This document shows, in pieces, positions 45,470 to 56,660 of a stretch of 64,000 nucleotides of DNA (its first letter is position 1; each line of letters opens with the position of its first letter). The notes beneath the pieces were generated by a model. That model was not told the origin of the DNA and searched no databases. It saw nothing but the letters and a program-made list of their open reading frames with translations. This DNA comes from Ovis canadensis (lineage: Eukaryota; Chordata; Mammalia; Artiodactyla; Bovidae): positions 32,613,386-32,677,385 of the forward strand of contig NC_091264.1 in the NCBI RefSeq assembly GCF_042477335.2, written 5' to 3'. The position numbers and the translations under genes were made by a program.

Positions 45470-46344
45470 CAAACATTTTTTTAATCACGGCAAAATACAC
45501 TGAAGGTAAAGTTTACTGTCTTAGCTGCTTTTTAAGTGCACAGTTCACTGGCGTGAAGTAATTCACATTATTGTGTAACCACCACCGTCCTTCTCCAGAA
45601 GTCTTTTCATCTTCCCTCAAACTCTGTACCAATAAACAATAACTCCTCATTGTCCCCTCCCCCCAGCCCCTGGCAATCCCCATCCCACTTTCTGTTTCTA
45701 TGAATGTGGTACCTCATTAAAGCAGAGTCATGCAGTGTTTATCCCTTTGTGACTGGCTGACTTCACTTAGCATAATGGCCTCAAGGTTTGTCTGCCTTGT
45801 AGCGTGTGTCAGAATTTCCTTCCGTTTTGAGACTGAATAGTATTCCGTGGTGTGTATAGACCACATTTTGTTTCTCCGTTTGGCTATCTTGTTGATGAAC
45901 TCTTTTAGAAAATCAAAGTAACATATTCTCAGGGTACACATCTGAGGAGTTCAGAAGCAGATAAAATGAAAAGTGAAAGTTCACCTTAGCCCTGCCTTGT
46001 TCTGCTTAGAATAAATCCTGAAATTTCCAAAACAGAGGGCAGATAGATTTATGTCTATCTTATTTTTACACAAAAAAAGTGACATACTCCTCACCGTATT
46101 TCTTAAATATGAAGTTGGAATTCTCTAGAGTCTGTTAAAACAGACTGCTCTACCTCAGCCCAGGTTCCCAGCCCACATGTTCTGCGCTCCATCTCACCTT
46201 CCCTATTCCCCACCCTGAGATTCTGGGTCTCCAGCAGGCTTCTCAAGATTCAGTACTGCCCAAAGGTCTGCCCTTTGTGGACTAATACCGCCAGAGCTGT
46301 CCTGCCACTTACTTTTTCATTAGGGAATATCAGCCTATAACTGT

Positions 46345-46652
46345 CAAAGTGAAAGTGAAAGTCGCTTAGTGGTGTCTGACTCTTTGTGACCCCATGGACT
46401 ATACAGTCCATGGAATTCTCCAGGCCAAAATACTAGAGTGGGTAGTCCTTCCCTTCTCCAGAGGATCTTCCCAACCCAGGAATCGAACCCAGGTCTCCCA
46501 CATTGTAGGCGGATTCTTTACCAGCTGAGCCACCAGGGAAGCTCAAGGATGCTGGAATGGGTAGCCTATCCCTTCTCCAGAGAATCTTCCCAACCCAGGA
46601 ATCAAATTGGGGTCTCCTGCATTGCAGGCAGATTCTTTACCAGCTGAGTACC
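46345..46652 (-). mobile_element. Bov-tA with duplicated tRNA head, antisense
   Basis: The BovA part, 'gtcgcttagtggtgtctgac', is followed by two head units, each ending in a 'taccagctgag' phrase. The junction between them, 'ctcaaggatgctggaatggg', corresponds to that in the copy at 20.03 kb. Confidence 0.88.
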
Positions 46653-47264
46653 TCATTCTTTTTAATCCCAGCACACACCTCTGGCATTTTGGATGCTCCA
46701 GAACATAGCTAATCAGTGCCTTACTGATGTACTTGACGTTGCTTCCAGTTTTTAAGATTCAGAAATAAAACTGTCATGAATACAGTTGTACGGATACTTT
46801 AAACACACTCAACATTTGTGACAGCATAGCTAATAAATCTGTAGATGTGGAGCCCCTGAGCAAATGGTTTGTGAATTAATTCTTCCCATGTAATTGCCAA
46901 CCCCCTTCCCGGGTGCAGTTGCCCTCCCACCAGTTCTGAGGATACCTGTGTCCACAAAGTAAGGGGTCTCCTGTTTCAGGGGTTGTCCCTCATAAGGAGG
47001 AAAAGAGACTCTTATCATCTCTTACTTTTGATTTCTTGTATTTTGACTGAGGGTAGGAATTTTCACCTGTTCATTAGCCTTTAGTATTCCCTTTCCCGTT
47101 CATGAACTTTGCCCATTTTTCTATTTGCTTCTCTTTTCCTTATTGATTAGTATGAACTTATCTGTCATATATATTGAAAATATTTTTTTTCTGGTTTGTT
47201 ATTTGCCTGTAAGCTTTAAGCTGTTACTTGTTTATGTAACCAGTTTTTAAAGGTCTTGCCTTTT

Positions 47265-47612
47265 GTGAGCCTTCCTCGTGGCTCAGTGGTTAAGAATTCG
47301 CCTGCCAATCCAGGAGACTCAGGTTCGATCCCTTGCCAGGAGGATCCCACATGCCGTGGAGCCACTAAGCATGTGCACTGCAACTACAGAACCTGTGCTC
47401 CAGAGTCCGGGAGCCACAACTACTGAGGCTGTGAGCACAAGTACTAAAGCCTGAATGCCCTGGAGCCTGTGCTCCACAACAAGAAGCTGCTGCGATGAGA
47501 AGCCAGTGCACCCCAGGGAGGAGTAGCCCCCACTCACTGCATCTAGAGAAAGCCTGCTCAGCAAGGAAGGCCCAGCATAGCCAAATAAACGAATAAAATA
47601 AGTAAAATTATT
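47265..47612 (+). mobile_element. CHR-2-like SINE, full length
   Basis: 'gagccttcctcgtggctcag', 'gccactaagcatgtgcactg', repeated 'cacaactactgaggctgtga' units and an AT-rich tail. It lies in the old L1 and is the longest CHR copy here. Confidence 0.92.
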
Positions 47613-48125
47613 TTAAAAATCTTTCCTTTTGTGACTCCTATATTTTGTCCTCCTTTCCCCAGTTTAAGAATATATCAATACGCTTAGAAATTTTTGTTGA
47701 TGTTTTCTTCTAGTAATTTTATGGTCTTTTTACATTTAAATAATTGATTCATCTGAGGCTGATTTCAGAATAAGGAATAAAGTGGAGAACTGGTTTTTTG
47801 GTGGTTTTTTTTTTTTTTCCCCTTAAACAGCTAGCCAGTTGTTCAAGTTGATTGAATCTTTTCTCCTCTGATCTAAAAAGTCACTTTATCATATATTCAA
47901 TTTCCATTTGTTCACATTGTGTGTCTGGGTTCTGTTCTGTTCCTTTGATGTGACGCTCTGTGTGCCAGTACCCAGCTGTTTTATTACTGAAGACTTATAC
48001 AACATTTCAGTAGCTCTATTTGCCCCCTTATAATGCCTCTCCTCCAGGATTTTCCATGCTCTTTTTGCATGTTTATTTTTCCAGACGAATTTTAATATAA
48101 TTTGTCAAGTTCAGAAGATTTTCAC

Positions 48126-48718
48126 ATCTTCTAACAGACGTGATTTTCTGATATCTCAGCCCACAGCAGAATAGAAACAAGTTGAGAAAAAAGAGATGGG
48201 ATGGTGGTCGACCTGAGGCAGTGATGGTGGTGGAAGTGACAGCTAATAGGGAGCTGATGAAGTGCTGAAGAACGATGAAAAGACACGAGAACTATGAAAA
48301 TAAAGACATCACGGAATGGCTCTTTAGTGTGGAGTCCAAGACCTTGGATTTTCACTGTGTTACAACCAGGACCATGATGGACACTTACTTGTAACCACAA
48401 CTGTGAGTCATAAGGACTCACATGTTCTCTAACCTCTGATTAAGAAGGCAGGAAAGTGTGTAATATCCATCCAAAATATCTCTTTTTAAGGTCTCGGATA
48501 TTAACGTCTGGAAAACTAATGTGAAACGGTTCATTCTTGGATGATGACAAAAGTATGACATATTACTGGTTTCTCTATAGTTTTCACAAAACCCAACCTC
48601 CAAATTCCAAGGAGTTCTGGGATTTGAATTCACTCTACCCATTGGAAACACAGCTGAAGAAAATGTCCCCAGCCTTTCAGCCAGTCCGCACACAGTAATT
48701 AAAAAAAAAAAAAAAAAA
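48126..48718 (+). pseudogene. Possible processed retrocopy of unknown parent
   Basis: About 590 bases of unique sequence end in 'cagtaatt' plus an 18-A run (48701-48718). A short direct repeat, aagattt, may flank it. From about 48154 one plus-strand frame stays open for 36 codons, hits one TGA near 48264, then stays open for about 42 more codons, including EWLFSVESKTLDFHC, before TAA near 48393. About 300 bases of 3'-UTR-like sequence follow. This fits a 5'-truncated, decayed mRNA copy. I cannot identify the parent. An LTR or unnamed old transposon remains possible. Confidence 0.3.
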
Positions 48719-48724
48719 GATTTA

Positions 48725-48885
48725 GCTCTACTGGGCACCTGCCTCCAACACGTGAGGCACGTTATATGCAGACTACATTGCAGACCTCAACAGCCCCATT
48801 AGATAAGGCTGTGTTCCCATTAGACAGGAAATTTAGACTTAGAGGGATCAAATTTGGGCAAGGTCAAGTTATCATGTGACAAAGA
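48725..48885 (-). mobile_element. MIR SINE, antisense
   Basis: 'actgggcacctgcctccaac', 'cattagacaggaaatttaga' and 'gggcaaggtcaagttatc'. Confidence 0.65.
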
Positions 48886-49531
48886 ACTCTCAGTCACCTT
48901 CAGCCCTTCAACTCACCCCCACCCCCAACAGGAGGTCCAGCAGGTGACCAGTGCAGTTCAAGTTCCTCTTTGCAAGGCCCTGCACCTGCCCAGCCCAGGG
49001 CCCACACAGCCCGAAGAGGCCCTATCCCATGCCTCTGAGTGGTGCGGAGGGTAGAATGAGGTGCCAACCTGGGCCATCTAGGGAAGGAAGGCGCAGCCTC
49101 CAGACCCACCAGGATCGGGGGCTCAGAAAGTGGGGAGGGTGCCCTGCAGACTCAGAAGACACCTCCAAGATGAGTACTGCCTGCCCTGGGCTGACATGGC
49201 CTCTCTGCACTTCCTGGCCATCCCAGGACATCTGTGTTCACCACACCACACCTTCACCAGTGGTGTGAACAGAGCTCAGTCCTGTCCTAGATGCCCCAGG
49301 GAGTGGGGGTTGTGCAGGGGACACATGGGGAGGAGGTGACAGGCACTCCCTTGGGAGTTCCCCGTCCCAGCAGAGATAAAGGTCAAAGAGCTCATTTGTG
49401 TTTCCTTGACAGTCATTTGTCTAGGGTCTCTACCAGCCTTATGGGGCCTGCCCTGGATTCAGGTACAGAGAGGTCTCAGGGTGAGAGTCTCCAAGAGGCT
49501 GAGCGCTCTCCCCAGGCACAGGTGGGACTAC
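48886..49531. other. Unique stretch
   Basis: No gene or repeat recognised. Short opposing open frames only. Confidence 0.4.
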
Positions 49532-49727
49532 GTGTGCTTAGTGGTCCAGTCGTGTCGGCCTCATTGCAACCCCATGGACTGTAGCCCACCAGGCTCCTCT
49601 GTCCATGGGGATTCTCCAGGCAAGAATACTGGAGTGGCTTGCCATGCCCTCCTCCAGGGGATCTTCCCCACCCAGGGATCGAATCCAGGCCTCCCACATT
49701 GCAGGTCTGAGCCACCAGGGAAGCCCC
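49532..49727 (-). mobile_element. Bov-tA SINE, antisense
   Basis: 'gtgcttagtggtccagtcgt' to 'tctgagccaccagggaagcc'. Last intact ruminant SINE before an 11-kb gap. Confidence 0.92.
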
Positions 49728-49974
49728 GTGGGTCTATAGGGTTGTGAATCGAGTGCCCAAGGGACCAGAGTTTTCAGCCCTCTCTTGCCTCTCAGCCCAG
49801 GGCCCAGCGGACTGTAGAGCAGTGACCCAGAGGATGAGGAGGGCCAGAGCATCAACTCCTTTCAGCACCCAGTCACCATGAAGCGCTACTGCGCGTGAAG
49901 GACGGTGCTATTGGGGTGCATGATGAAAAAGGGGCTGGGTAGAGGTGAGATTCGCTGGAAGGCAAACAAAGTGC

Positions 49975-50345
49975 ATTGGAGGACCCGGAGCAGCGGGAAC
50001 CCCACCCCAGAGCATCCCCAACCCAGGCGCGCAAAGGAGCAGCTTGCTCCAGAGCCCGGCGCGCGCGCTCGGGGCCGGCGCCGCACGCGCACGCGTACCC
50101 GCAGCCGCTCCCCCGCCCGCGCGGAGCCGGCTCCCGCGCGCGCGCACTTGAGGCCTCCCTTGTGCGTCTCCTCCATTCGCTACGTGCAGAATGGTCCGTC
50201 GGCAGCAGCTGCAGCGCCGAGTGGGAGGGGGAGGAGGAGGGGAGGGGGAGGCGGTGCCCAGGTCTGGAGGAGGGGCCGCGGCGGGCCGGGCGGGGGGAAG
50301 CTGGGGAGAGGGGCTGGCGGGGGGACCCTGGGTGGGCGCAGCCTT
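49975..50345. promoter_or_regulatory. CpG-island-like block, probable promoter
   Basis: Dense CpG, including the alternating runs ggcgcgcgcgc (50058-50068) and cgcgcgcgcgca (50135-50146), several GC boxes and an NRF1-like 'cgcacgcgcac'. An ATG in good context (A at -3, G at +4) at 50191 on the plus strand opens a 129-codon frame starting MVRRQQLQRRVGGGGGG. It resembles no protein I know, and a real product would need a splice donor I cannot place with confidence. On the minus strand a 266-codon frame also crosses the island, so frame length is not informative here. A TATA-less promoter is likely; the direction is unknown. Confidence 0.6.
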
Positions 50346-52616
50346 CCTTCCCTTCCCCCTTCCCCTCCCCCCGGTCTCCGTCGCTCCCTACTTCAAGGCC
50401 ATTCCGGCCAGCCCTCTGTTTCCTGCTCAGACGTCCAGGAACCCAGCCGACCAAGAGGGGTTTTCTCCGTGTTGTCCCCTCCCCAAAACCCAGGACCCAA
50501 ACCCAAGAAAGAACCAGTTTTGCTGTCCCCTCTCCCCTCTTCCCGTCCCGACCACATTCCCAGGCTTTTGTGTGAAATGACCCGACAGCAGACCCTTTCC
50601 CACTCCGCTTTTGCATGATGCTGGAGTCCCTAAGAGGTGCTGTAACCTCACTCTCCTCTCTCTTACCCCCCACCTGGAGGAAGGAGAAGGGATAGGATGG
50701 ACGCTAGAGTCTAGTTCCCAGCATTTCCAGAAGGGGAAGCCCAGAATCTCACACGCGAACATAGGATGGCGGAAAAGTCTGGTGGCCCAGAACAGGCTGC
50801 TGCCCAGGAGCCTAAGTCCATGTCAAAAGGAGCTAGTGTCTGGAGGGTCCCCCCTAGACTGGCATGAATTCACCCGCATTACGGATCTGTGTCCCATACA
50901 CCTGTGTGTAAAGGGCTCCCCAGGAATGTAATGGTGAGAAGCCACCAAGGGGTGGATCGTGTTTCCCTGGAGGATCCCAAACAGACCAGCTCCCTTTGCT
51001 GCCAAGAACCCAGATGTGGCCCAGACGTGCACAGCAGCCCCTCCCACGGGGTGGGACACCAGCTATTCTGTGCAGCCCCTCCCAACTCTTCTCCCAGGGT
51101 CAAGGGAGGAAAGCCGGCGACCTCCGGTGCCCCCTTCCCCATTCGGGCTGCTGGCAGGGTGGGGGTGGGGGGGGCAATTCCATTATCCTCTCTGTCCTTT
51201 GAGGGGGCCATCTGGTTTCACGTCGGAGACAGCCACTTGTGTTTAACGTGTGGTCTAATCTCTAGCCCTCTGCCGGCAGGTTAAGTCTAGATCGCCAGGA
51301 AGGAAGGTGTTCTGGGTCAGTTTCAGTTTACACAAACCGACCCATGAGCCTGGGCTTTACACAGTGCCTGGATCCGGGGAAGCGGATCCGCTCCTTTTGG
51401 TCCGGCAGTCTTTTAGGAGGCGCCCTCTGCTGGCCACCGGGAAATGCAGGGAAGAACAAGAGTCGTGCAGAGGCGCTCTCGGAGGGTCTGAAGGGGGACA
51501 CAAGTCAGAGAAACAAACGAAAACCAGGAGCCAGTGAACAGTAGTGACTGGGCTGGCCACAAATAAGGGAGGCATGCTGAAACCTTGCTGGAGGTGGGGA
51601 GTTTTGAGCCAGCTTTCGTTGAGCAGGGAAGGGCAACCAAGCTGGCAGATGGCTCAGGACACCCCAGGGGCACCCCTGCCCGTGTGCAGAGTCCTGTCCC
51701 TGCCCTGGGTGGCTCACACCCCTGCAGAGTCTGATGACTGCCGTGCCCTGCAAGGGGGCCTACCCTCACCGTCAGCCTCTCCTGGGGTGGTGGGCTGGGA
51801 GAAACAGCCAGAGCTGGAAGGCCCAGAGCTGGAAGGCCCGAACCTTCTAGTCACCACCTGGCTCCTCAGGGCTGGCAGAGAAAGTGACCCAAGAGAGGAG
51901 TCTACAGCTGACAGATCCACCCCACATACCCAGGTCCTTGGCATGGCAGGGCTCAAGGTAGGGTACGGGCCTGAGTCACAGCCTGTCTCAGGAAGGCCAG
52001 CTTGCCAAGAGGTGAGACCTGGGTCAACAGCCCATCACCCTGCCTCTGGCCACTGGGCATCCTCCCCAACACGTCCCACACGTGGGGCCAGGGAGGTGCT
52101 AGGGCGGTGCAGGCCGTGGAAGCCGCTGGGGCCTGCGCCTCAGGGCCACGGAGGGCAGAAACAGAGGCACGAAGGGGTTCTCACTGCACAGAAAGAGATG
52201 GGTTAGAGAGAGGATGGACCCCCCTGCCGCCCCCCAGGCATCCAGAGTCTCTCCCGGTGTGGTGGGTAAGCGAGCAGCAGGTGCCACCCAGAACTGGCAG
52301 CTTCTAGAACTGCCCCGCCAGTCCTCCAGGGAGGGTCGCCCCCAAGGCCTCAGCATCCTTACAGGACTTTACACAGGTCCGACCTCCGAAGGCAGCCCAG
52401 GGCTCCCAGCCTTCCAAGGCCCCACAAAGGCCCAATTCCCAGACCACTCCCCAGAAGTCAATGGCACTGTGACTTCCTCCCCGCCACACCCCGCCCAGCT
52501 CTACTCACTGATTCATTGGCTTCCACCTTATTGGCGAGGCTCCCTTCCTGAGCAGCCAGGGTAAGAGGACTCCCAGGGTGGGGACTGAGGCCCAGGAGGG
52601 AACAGAAAGCATGGCG
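50346..52616. other. Unique, GC-rich, SINE-free
   Basis: No exon recognised. Open frames up to 220 codons (51544-52206, plus) overlap others on the minus strand. No ruminant SINE or LINE. Confidence 0.4.
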
Positions 52617-52645
52617 CTTTAATTAGAGGTAATTGGTTAATTTAG
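52617..52645. promoter_or_regulatory. Cluster of homeodomain-type TAAT motifs
   Basis: Three TAAT-type cores in 29 bases: ttaattag, ggtaattgg and ttaattta. They stand out in a GC-rich setting 0.5 kb from a CpG island. Function is inferred from motif density only. Confidence 0.35.
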
Positions 52646-53114
52646 TCTGAAAGCTTGGGGGAGGGGAGGGGATAGAGTCTGTGGCCTAATAGGGCTCAGA
52701 CTCAAACTGGTGAGTCTCTTTCCGGACCAGAGCTGACCAAAGCGAACCCACCCACCCAGGACATCCACTCTTCGCCCAGGTCAGAGCAAGGCCCATAGCA
52801 GACTGGGGTGGCCCTGCAGGAGAAAAAAAATAATAAAGCAGGTGCCCTGGGGTAGTGCGCAAGGCCTGCTGAAGTTAGGGAGCTAGAACTGAGGACTGGG
52901 GAGGTGCAGCGGGTTCTGGGATTGGAATCAATCCCTTTCTTCTCCTCTCCTTGTACAACCATCCCTCCCAAGATCATTGCCCCAACCCCGGCCAGGTTAG
53001 GGGCCTACCCTCCTCCTGTGGTCAGTGACCTCTCAGGCCTGCCCATCCTCAGGGGCCTGAAGGCTCACTTCACTCCCTCCAGCTTCAGAAAACCGTTCCA
53101 ATCACCAAGGAATG

Positions 53115-53400
53115 GGACGACAGAGGGAAGACCCCTGCCAGGCCCCAGGGGGCGTGCCGTGGCCTGACGCTTCGCCTTCGGCGGCGCGGCGAGGACTCTG
53201 GCCGGCAGCCTCCCGCGCTCGGTCCGAAGCAGCTGACCCGCTGGCGGCGGGCCAGGTCGCGGCGGGGCCGGGAGGCAGCAACGTGCGGCGCGGCATGTCG
53301 CGGGCTCAGCGGCAGGGAAACGTGGGGGCGGGCCGGCGCGCCGCCCCCTACCCCCGCCCCACGCGGGCCCATTCATAAAACCCGCAGGCGCTGCCCGGAC
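53115..53400. promoter_or_regulatory. Second CpG-island-like block, probable promoter
   Basis: CpG-dense from about 53155, with GC boxes ('gggggcgggcc' near 53325 and 'ccccgcccc' near 53355). A TATA-like cataaaa lies at about 53375 on the plus strand; if used, transcription would start near 53400 and run rightward. Minus-strand ATGs in the island (for example MPRRTLLPPGPAATW, from about 53296) give frames that I do not recognise and that could be GC-driven. The direction is therefore unresolved. Confidence 0.55.
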
Positions 53401-53419
53401 CTGGCAGCCTCCGTTCCTA

Positions 53420-53457
53420 ATTGCAAATTCATTAAGGAGTTTGCATCTTATTTGCAT
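53420..53457. promoter_or_regulatory. Octamer (POU-type) motif cluster
   Basis: A perfect octamer atttgcat lies at 53450-53457. Near-perfect gtttgcat (53439-53446) and ttgcaaat (53421-53428) are within 40 bases. The AT-rich block begins abruptly at the edge of the CpG island and is followed by an ETS-like 'catttcctgg'. POU-factor binding is inferred, not shown. Confidence 0.45.
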
Positions 53458-53459
53458 GG

Positions 53460-55429
53460 AAATCATTTCCTGGCCCGAAACAGAGAAATTCCCCATTCCT
53501 TCGGCCCCCCCTTCTGCCCTGCTGTAGGCATCCACTGTCTGGGAGAGGAAAGGGGCCCTAGCTCTGCCCCGCGCCCCCTCCCTGGCCGCAGCAACCCCGC
53601 CCCGCCTCCGCCATCTCCCTGGTGAGGAGGGGGGGAGGGGTGAGCAGAGCACCCACCTATCTGGGACCCATGCCTGTGCCCAGGTGAGCCGGCCCTGCCC
53701 CAGTGGGTCCAAGTGAGGGGAGGTGCCCGCCAAGTCATTTGCCCCCCGGCCTGGCCAGGCCCAGGGAAGGGAGGAGGCGGATGGCGGGCAGCCGCAGTAG
53801 CTGGTTGTACCTGGCAGGAGTAGGACTGGTAGGTGAGGCTGTTCGTGCCCAGCCTCACGTACTTGCCCAGCCACAGGCCATGCCCCCACCCCCACACCCC
53901 TCACCCCACAGAACAAGCACCCAGTGACTGCAGAAACAGACACACAGTCAGGGAACACAAAGGCACCCACACTGGGCCAGCCACCACGGCTGCCACCCTG
54001 GGGGGCAGCCAGATGCCTTTGTAAGCCATTTGGTCCTTTCCGGCCCCAAGCCTGGGTTGGGGGACAGGTGGCTCTCTCAGTCAGGGGGGGCTCACTTCTG
54101 TACCCCAGATACAGCCTCTTGCCCCTCCTCTCCTCCATCTCCTATTCACACAGGTCCCCAGGTACTGACCCTGCAGGAAGACCTGTCCAGGCACGGATGA
54201 CACAGGAGCCTCCAACCCAGGAGGGGCAGTGGAGGATGAAGCCCCTGAGGAAGGGGCACCTAAGCTGTGTATATCCTTCCTGTCCCAAGTGTGTGTGTGT
54301 GTGTGTGTGTGTTGGAAGGAGTGCTCCCAACTCCAGGAGTGGGGGGCGGGGGTGGACTTTTGAACTGTTGGAAACAGAATAGAACTACCTGAAGGACAAG
54401 TGTCAGATAACTACCTGGACACAATGTCCTGGTTCTATATGTTCTGGGACAGTATAAAAAGTAATCACAAAATTTTGTCAGCATCAGGGCATAAAATAAA
54501 AACTTGCTTCCTGTCCAGGTCATCAAAACCCCTCCTTGACATGGCCCTGCTCACGCTTCCCATCTGCCCACGCTCCCACCTGCTGTCACTGAAGTGTCTC
54601 TCTTCTGGTGCTGGGGCATGAAGGGGTGGGCAAGGATGTTCCGGAACACTGACCACACTTCCCTCCTGAGCTGGGTTGGACTGACTACCCTCCATTTCCT
54701 GGAGCCGTTGGATCTAAAGTGCCCTTGGAGTGTGGAGAGTGTGGGTAACAGAGGTATAGCAGGAAAATATTGGAACATTTTTTTTTCCATCTCACCTTTT
54801 TCCATTTAGTGTGAGTGTGTTGTACAAAGTGAAAAATATGAAAATATGCTTCTTATTACAGATGCATGCTCAGCAATTGTTTCATTGGTAGGTGGCATGA
54901 TCAAAGAAACTTTAAAACTGATCTAAGCTTAAAGTGGAGGGTTAGAGGTGAGGGATAGCTGAGATCATGTCCATCTTAGTACCTGACCTGAGGTGCAGTC
55001 AGCTCAGAGTCCAGGAGGGTGCAGGGACAAGGTATTGGATGAACAAAGTTGGCCCCTAGAATTGACAGATGAGGAAACTGAAATAACTCTGAGGTGGGAA
55101 CTTTGCTCCAAGGAGTATGTGTGCAGATGGTGAGAGCCTCTCATTGCTGCTGTGTCTGCAGCCTGCCCTTGCCTGATACCCAGCCTGCACCCAAACCCCA
55201 CTTCCACCCACCCCAGTGAGCACAGGTTCCCTGCCCCCACCCCACCCCCCCACCAACCCGCACCCGGCACGCTGGCAGCAGGCCTCTCTGAGCTCCTCAC
55301 TGGTTCTTGATTAGCAGAGCAAGGCAGGGTTGGGTGGTCACCCACCACATCCTCTCCCAGCCTGGTGGGAAGACCGTTGCAGGTTTCCTGTCCCCTGACT
55401 AACTGGCTAAAGGAGAAAGAATTTAGGCT
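53460..55429. other. Unique stretch, SINE-free
   Basis: Contains a (GT)n tract and an AT-richer piece at 54.4-54.95 kb. A minus-strand frame of 357 codons spans 53065-54138, across the CpG island. Its low-complexity Pro/Ala/Arg/Gly content points to GC bias, not a protein. Confidence 0.4.
54289..54312 (+). repeat. (GT)n microsatellite
   Basis: Twelve uninterrupted GT units. Confidence 0.95.
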
Positions 55430-55612
55430 CCAGACAGGCCTCAAACTTTGTCAAGCTGGGTGACCTTGGGCCCAAGACATAATCAGTATAAGCTTCAGTT
55501 GCCCTGTAACATGGGACTAATCATGGTACTTACTATACCAGGTTGCTGTAAATATTGAGTGGCCTCCTGTGTGTATAGGATCTGGTACACAGTAGGTGTT
55601 CAGTAAGATTCT
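55430..55612 (+). mobile_element. MIR SINE
   Basis: 'gctgggtgaccttgggccca', 'cagttgccctgtaacatggg' and 'ctggtacacagtaggtgttc'. Confidence 0.8.
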
Positions 55613-56489
55613 TAAGCCTCCCCCCTGCCCCGCCTTCCCCCTCCACCTCTGTCCCCCAACCCTTCCACCCCACCCCCACCCCTGTGTGCAACAGGTGCCC
55701 TATAAAGAACCTGTTGAACTGTGATTTGCCATCAGCATGGGAAGGAGAATTCTGAAGGTAGACAAATGAATCTTTGCAGAGCACCTTCCTGCAGAAATTA
55801 ACAGCACCCCCGCCCCCATCAAAAGCATCAGGCACTCTCCAAGTTCACCCACTGGCAGAGAGGTCCCTGACTCTCCACCCAGCCCCTTTCCCTCTTTCTG
55901 CACTGCCTTCACTTCAAGCCTGAGCTGAGGGTGACACCTGGTGGCCATTCCTATATCTGCAGGACACAGTGACCCCCCCCCAACAAGAAAGGTGTTGCGG
56001 TTTGAGGGTGAGGGAGCCATTCTTTCCAGCACCTCCTCTGTAACTCCCAGCTCCCTCTCAGGGCTCAGGGAACCTCAAGGATATCCACTACCCTACTCTA
56101 CCTGAGAGTAGCTGGAGCTCTGAGGGTCGCGCCTGCTTGATGGATAAGATGATGGAGGCCTTTGCCCAGACCCTGGCCCCAGGCAGGACAATGGCTACCC
56201 TTCCCCCAAGTGCTGCTGGGGCCTTACAGGCATCATCTCCTTCTCTTCTTATCACTGGGGCCTAGTATCACCAGGCACAGCAAGGTTAAGCCACTTGTTC
56301 TCAGTCACACAGCTCCTAAGGACCCGAATAATTAAGTGAGTGGGACACCCGGCAAGCCTCGGGCGGATGGAGGACAAGAGGAAGTGGCCCGCCCCGAGTT
56401 CCAACCCAGTCTTGCCCAACTGGTGAAGTTACCTCGCTCAAGGGCCTTGTGATGGCTCATCAGTCTCCTTGACAGTACCATGGGGCGTC
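55613..56489. other. Unique stretch with MIR trace
   Basis: 'cacttgttctcagtcacaca' at about 56290-56310 is an MIR antisense trace. No gene recognised. Confidence 0.4.
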
Positions 56490-56660
56490 AGGTAGAGTGG
56501 TGATTTTCAAACTGGCTGAATATGAGAGTCACCCTAGGAGGATTTTTTAAATACCAACGCTTGCTCCAGTCCTGGCTGATGAAATAAAAATCAGGAGGCG
56601 TGGGGCTGAGTATTTTTAAAAATCTTTCTAGATGATTCTACACTTGTGAATGCAGCCCCT
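56490..56660 (+). mobile_element. MER5-type hAT-Charlie element
   Basis: 'tggtgattttcaaactggct', 'agagtcaccctaggaggatt', 'tttaaatacc' and 'gatgaaataaaaatcaggag' follow MER5A/B order. A non-autonomous DNA transposon relic. Confidence 0.7.

Larger units (their letters stand above)
45470..48125 (-). mobile_element. Old L1 (3' UTR into ORF2), antisense, split by SINEs
   Basis: Antisense L1 text in order: 'gcacagttcactggcgtgaa', 'cttagcataatggcctcaag', 'cgtttggctatcttgttgat', then after the SINEs 'gggttctgttctgttccttt' and 'gtgccagtacccagctgttt'. A minus-strand reading of 45717-45941 contains EYYSVSKRKEIL and AIMLSEVSQSQRDKHCM, the decayed C-terminal region of ORF2. Non-functional. Confidence 0.88.

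Noticed and set aside
45717..45941. Host gene exon on the minus strand
   Set aside because: The peptide corresponds to the decayed C-terminal part of L1 ORF2 and lies within a longer antisense L1.
53065..54138. 357-codon minus-strand open frame across the second CpG island
   Set aside because: Low-complexity Pro/Ala/Arg/Gly content, no domain, and it crosses promoter-like motifs. GC-rich DNA lacks stop codons by composition.
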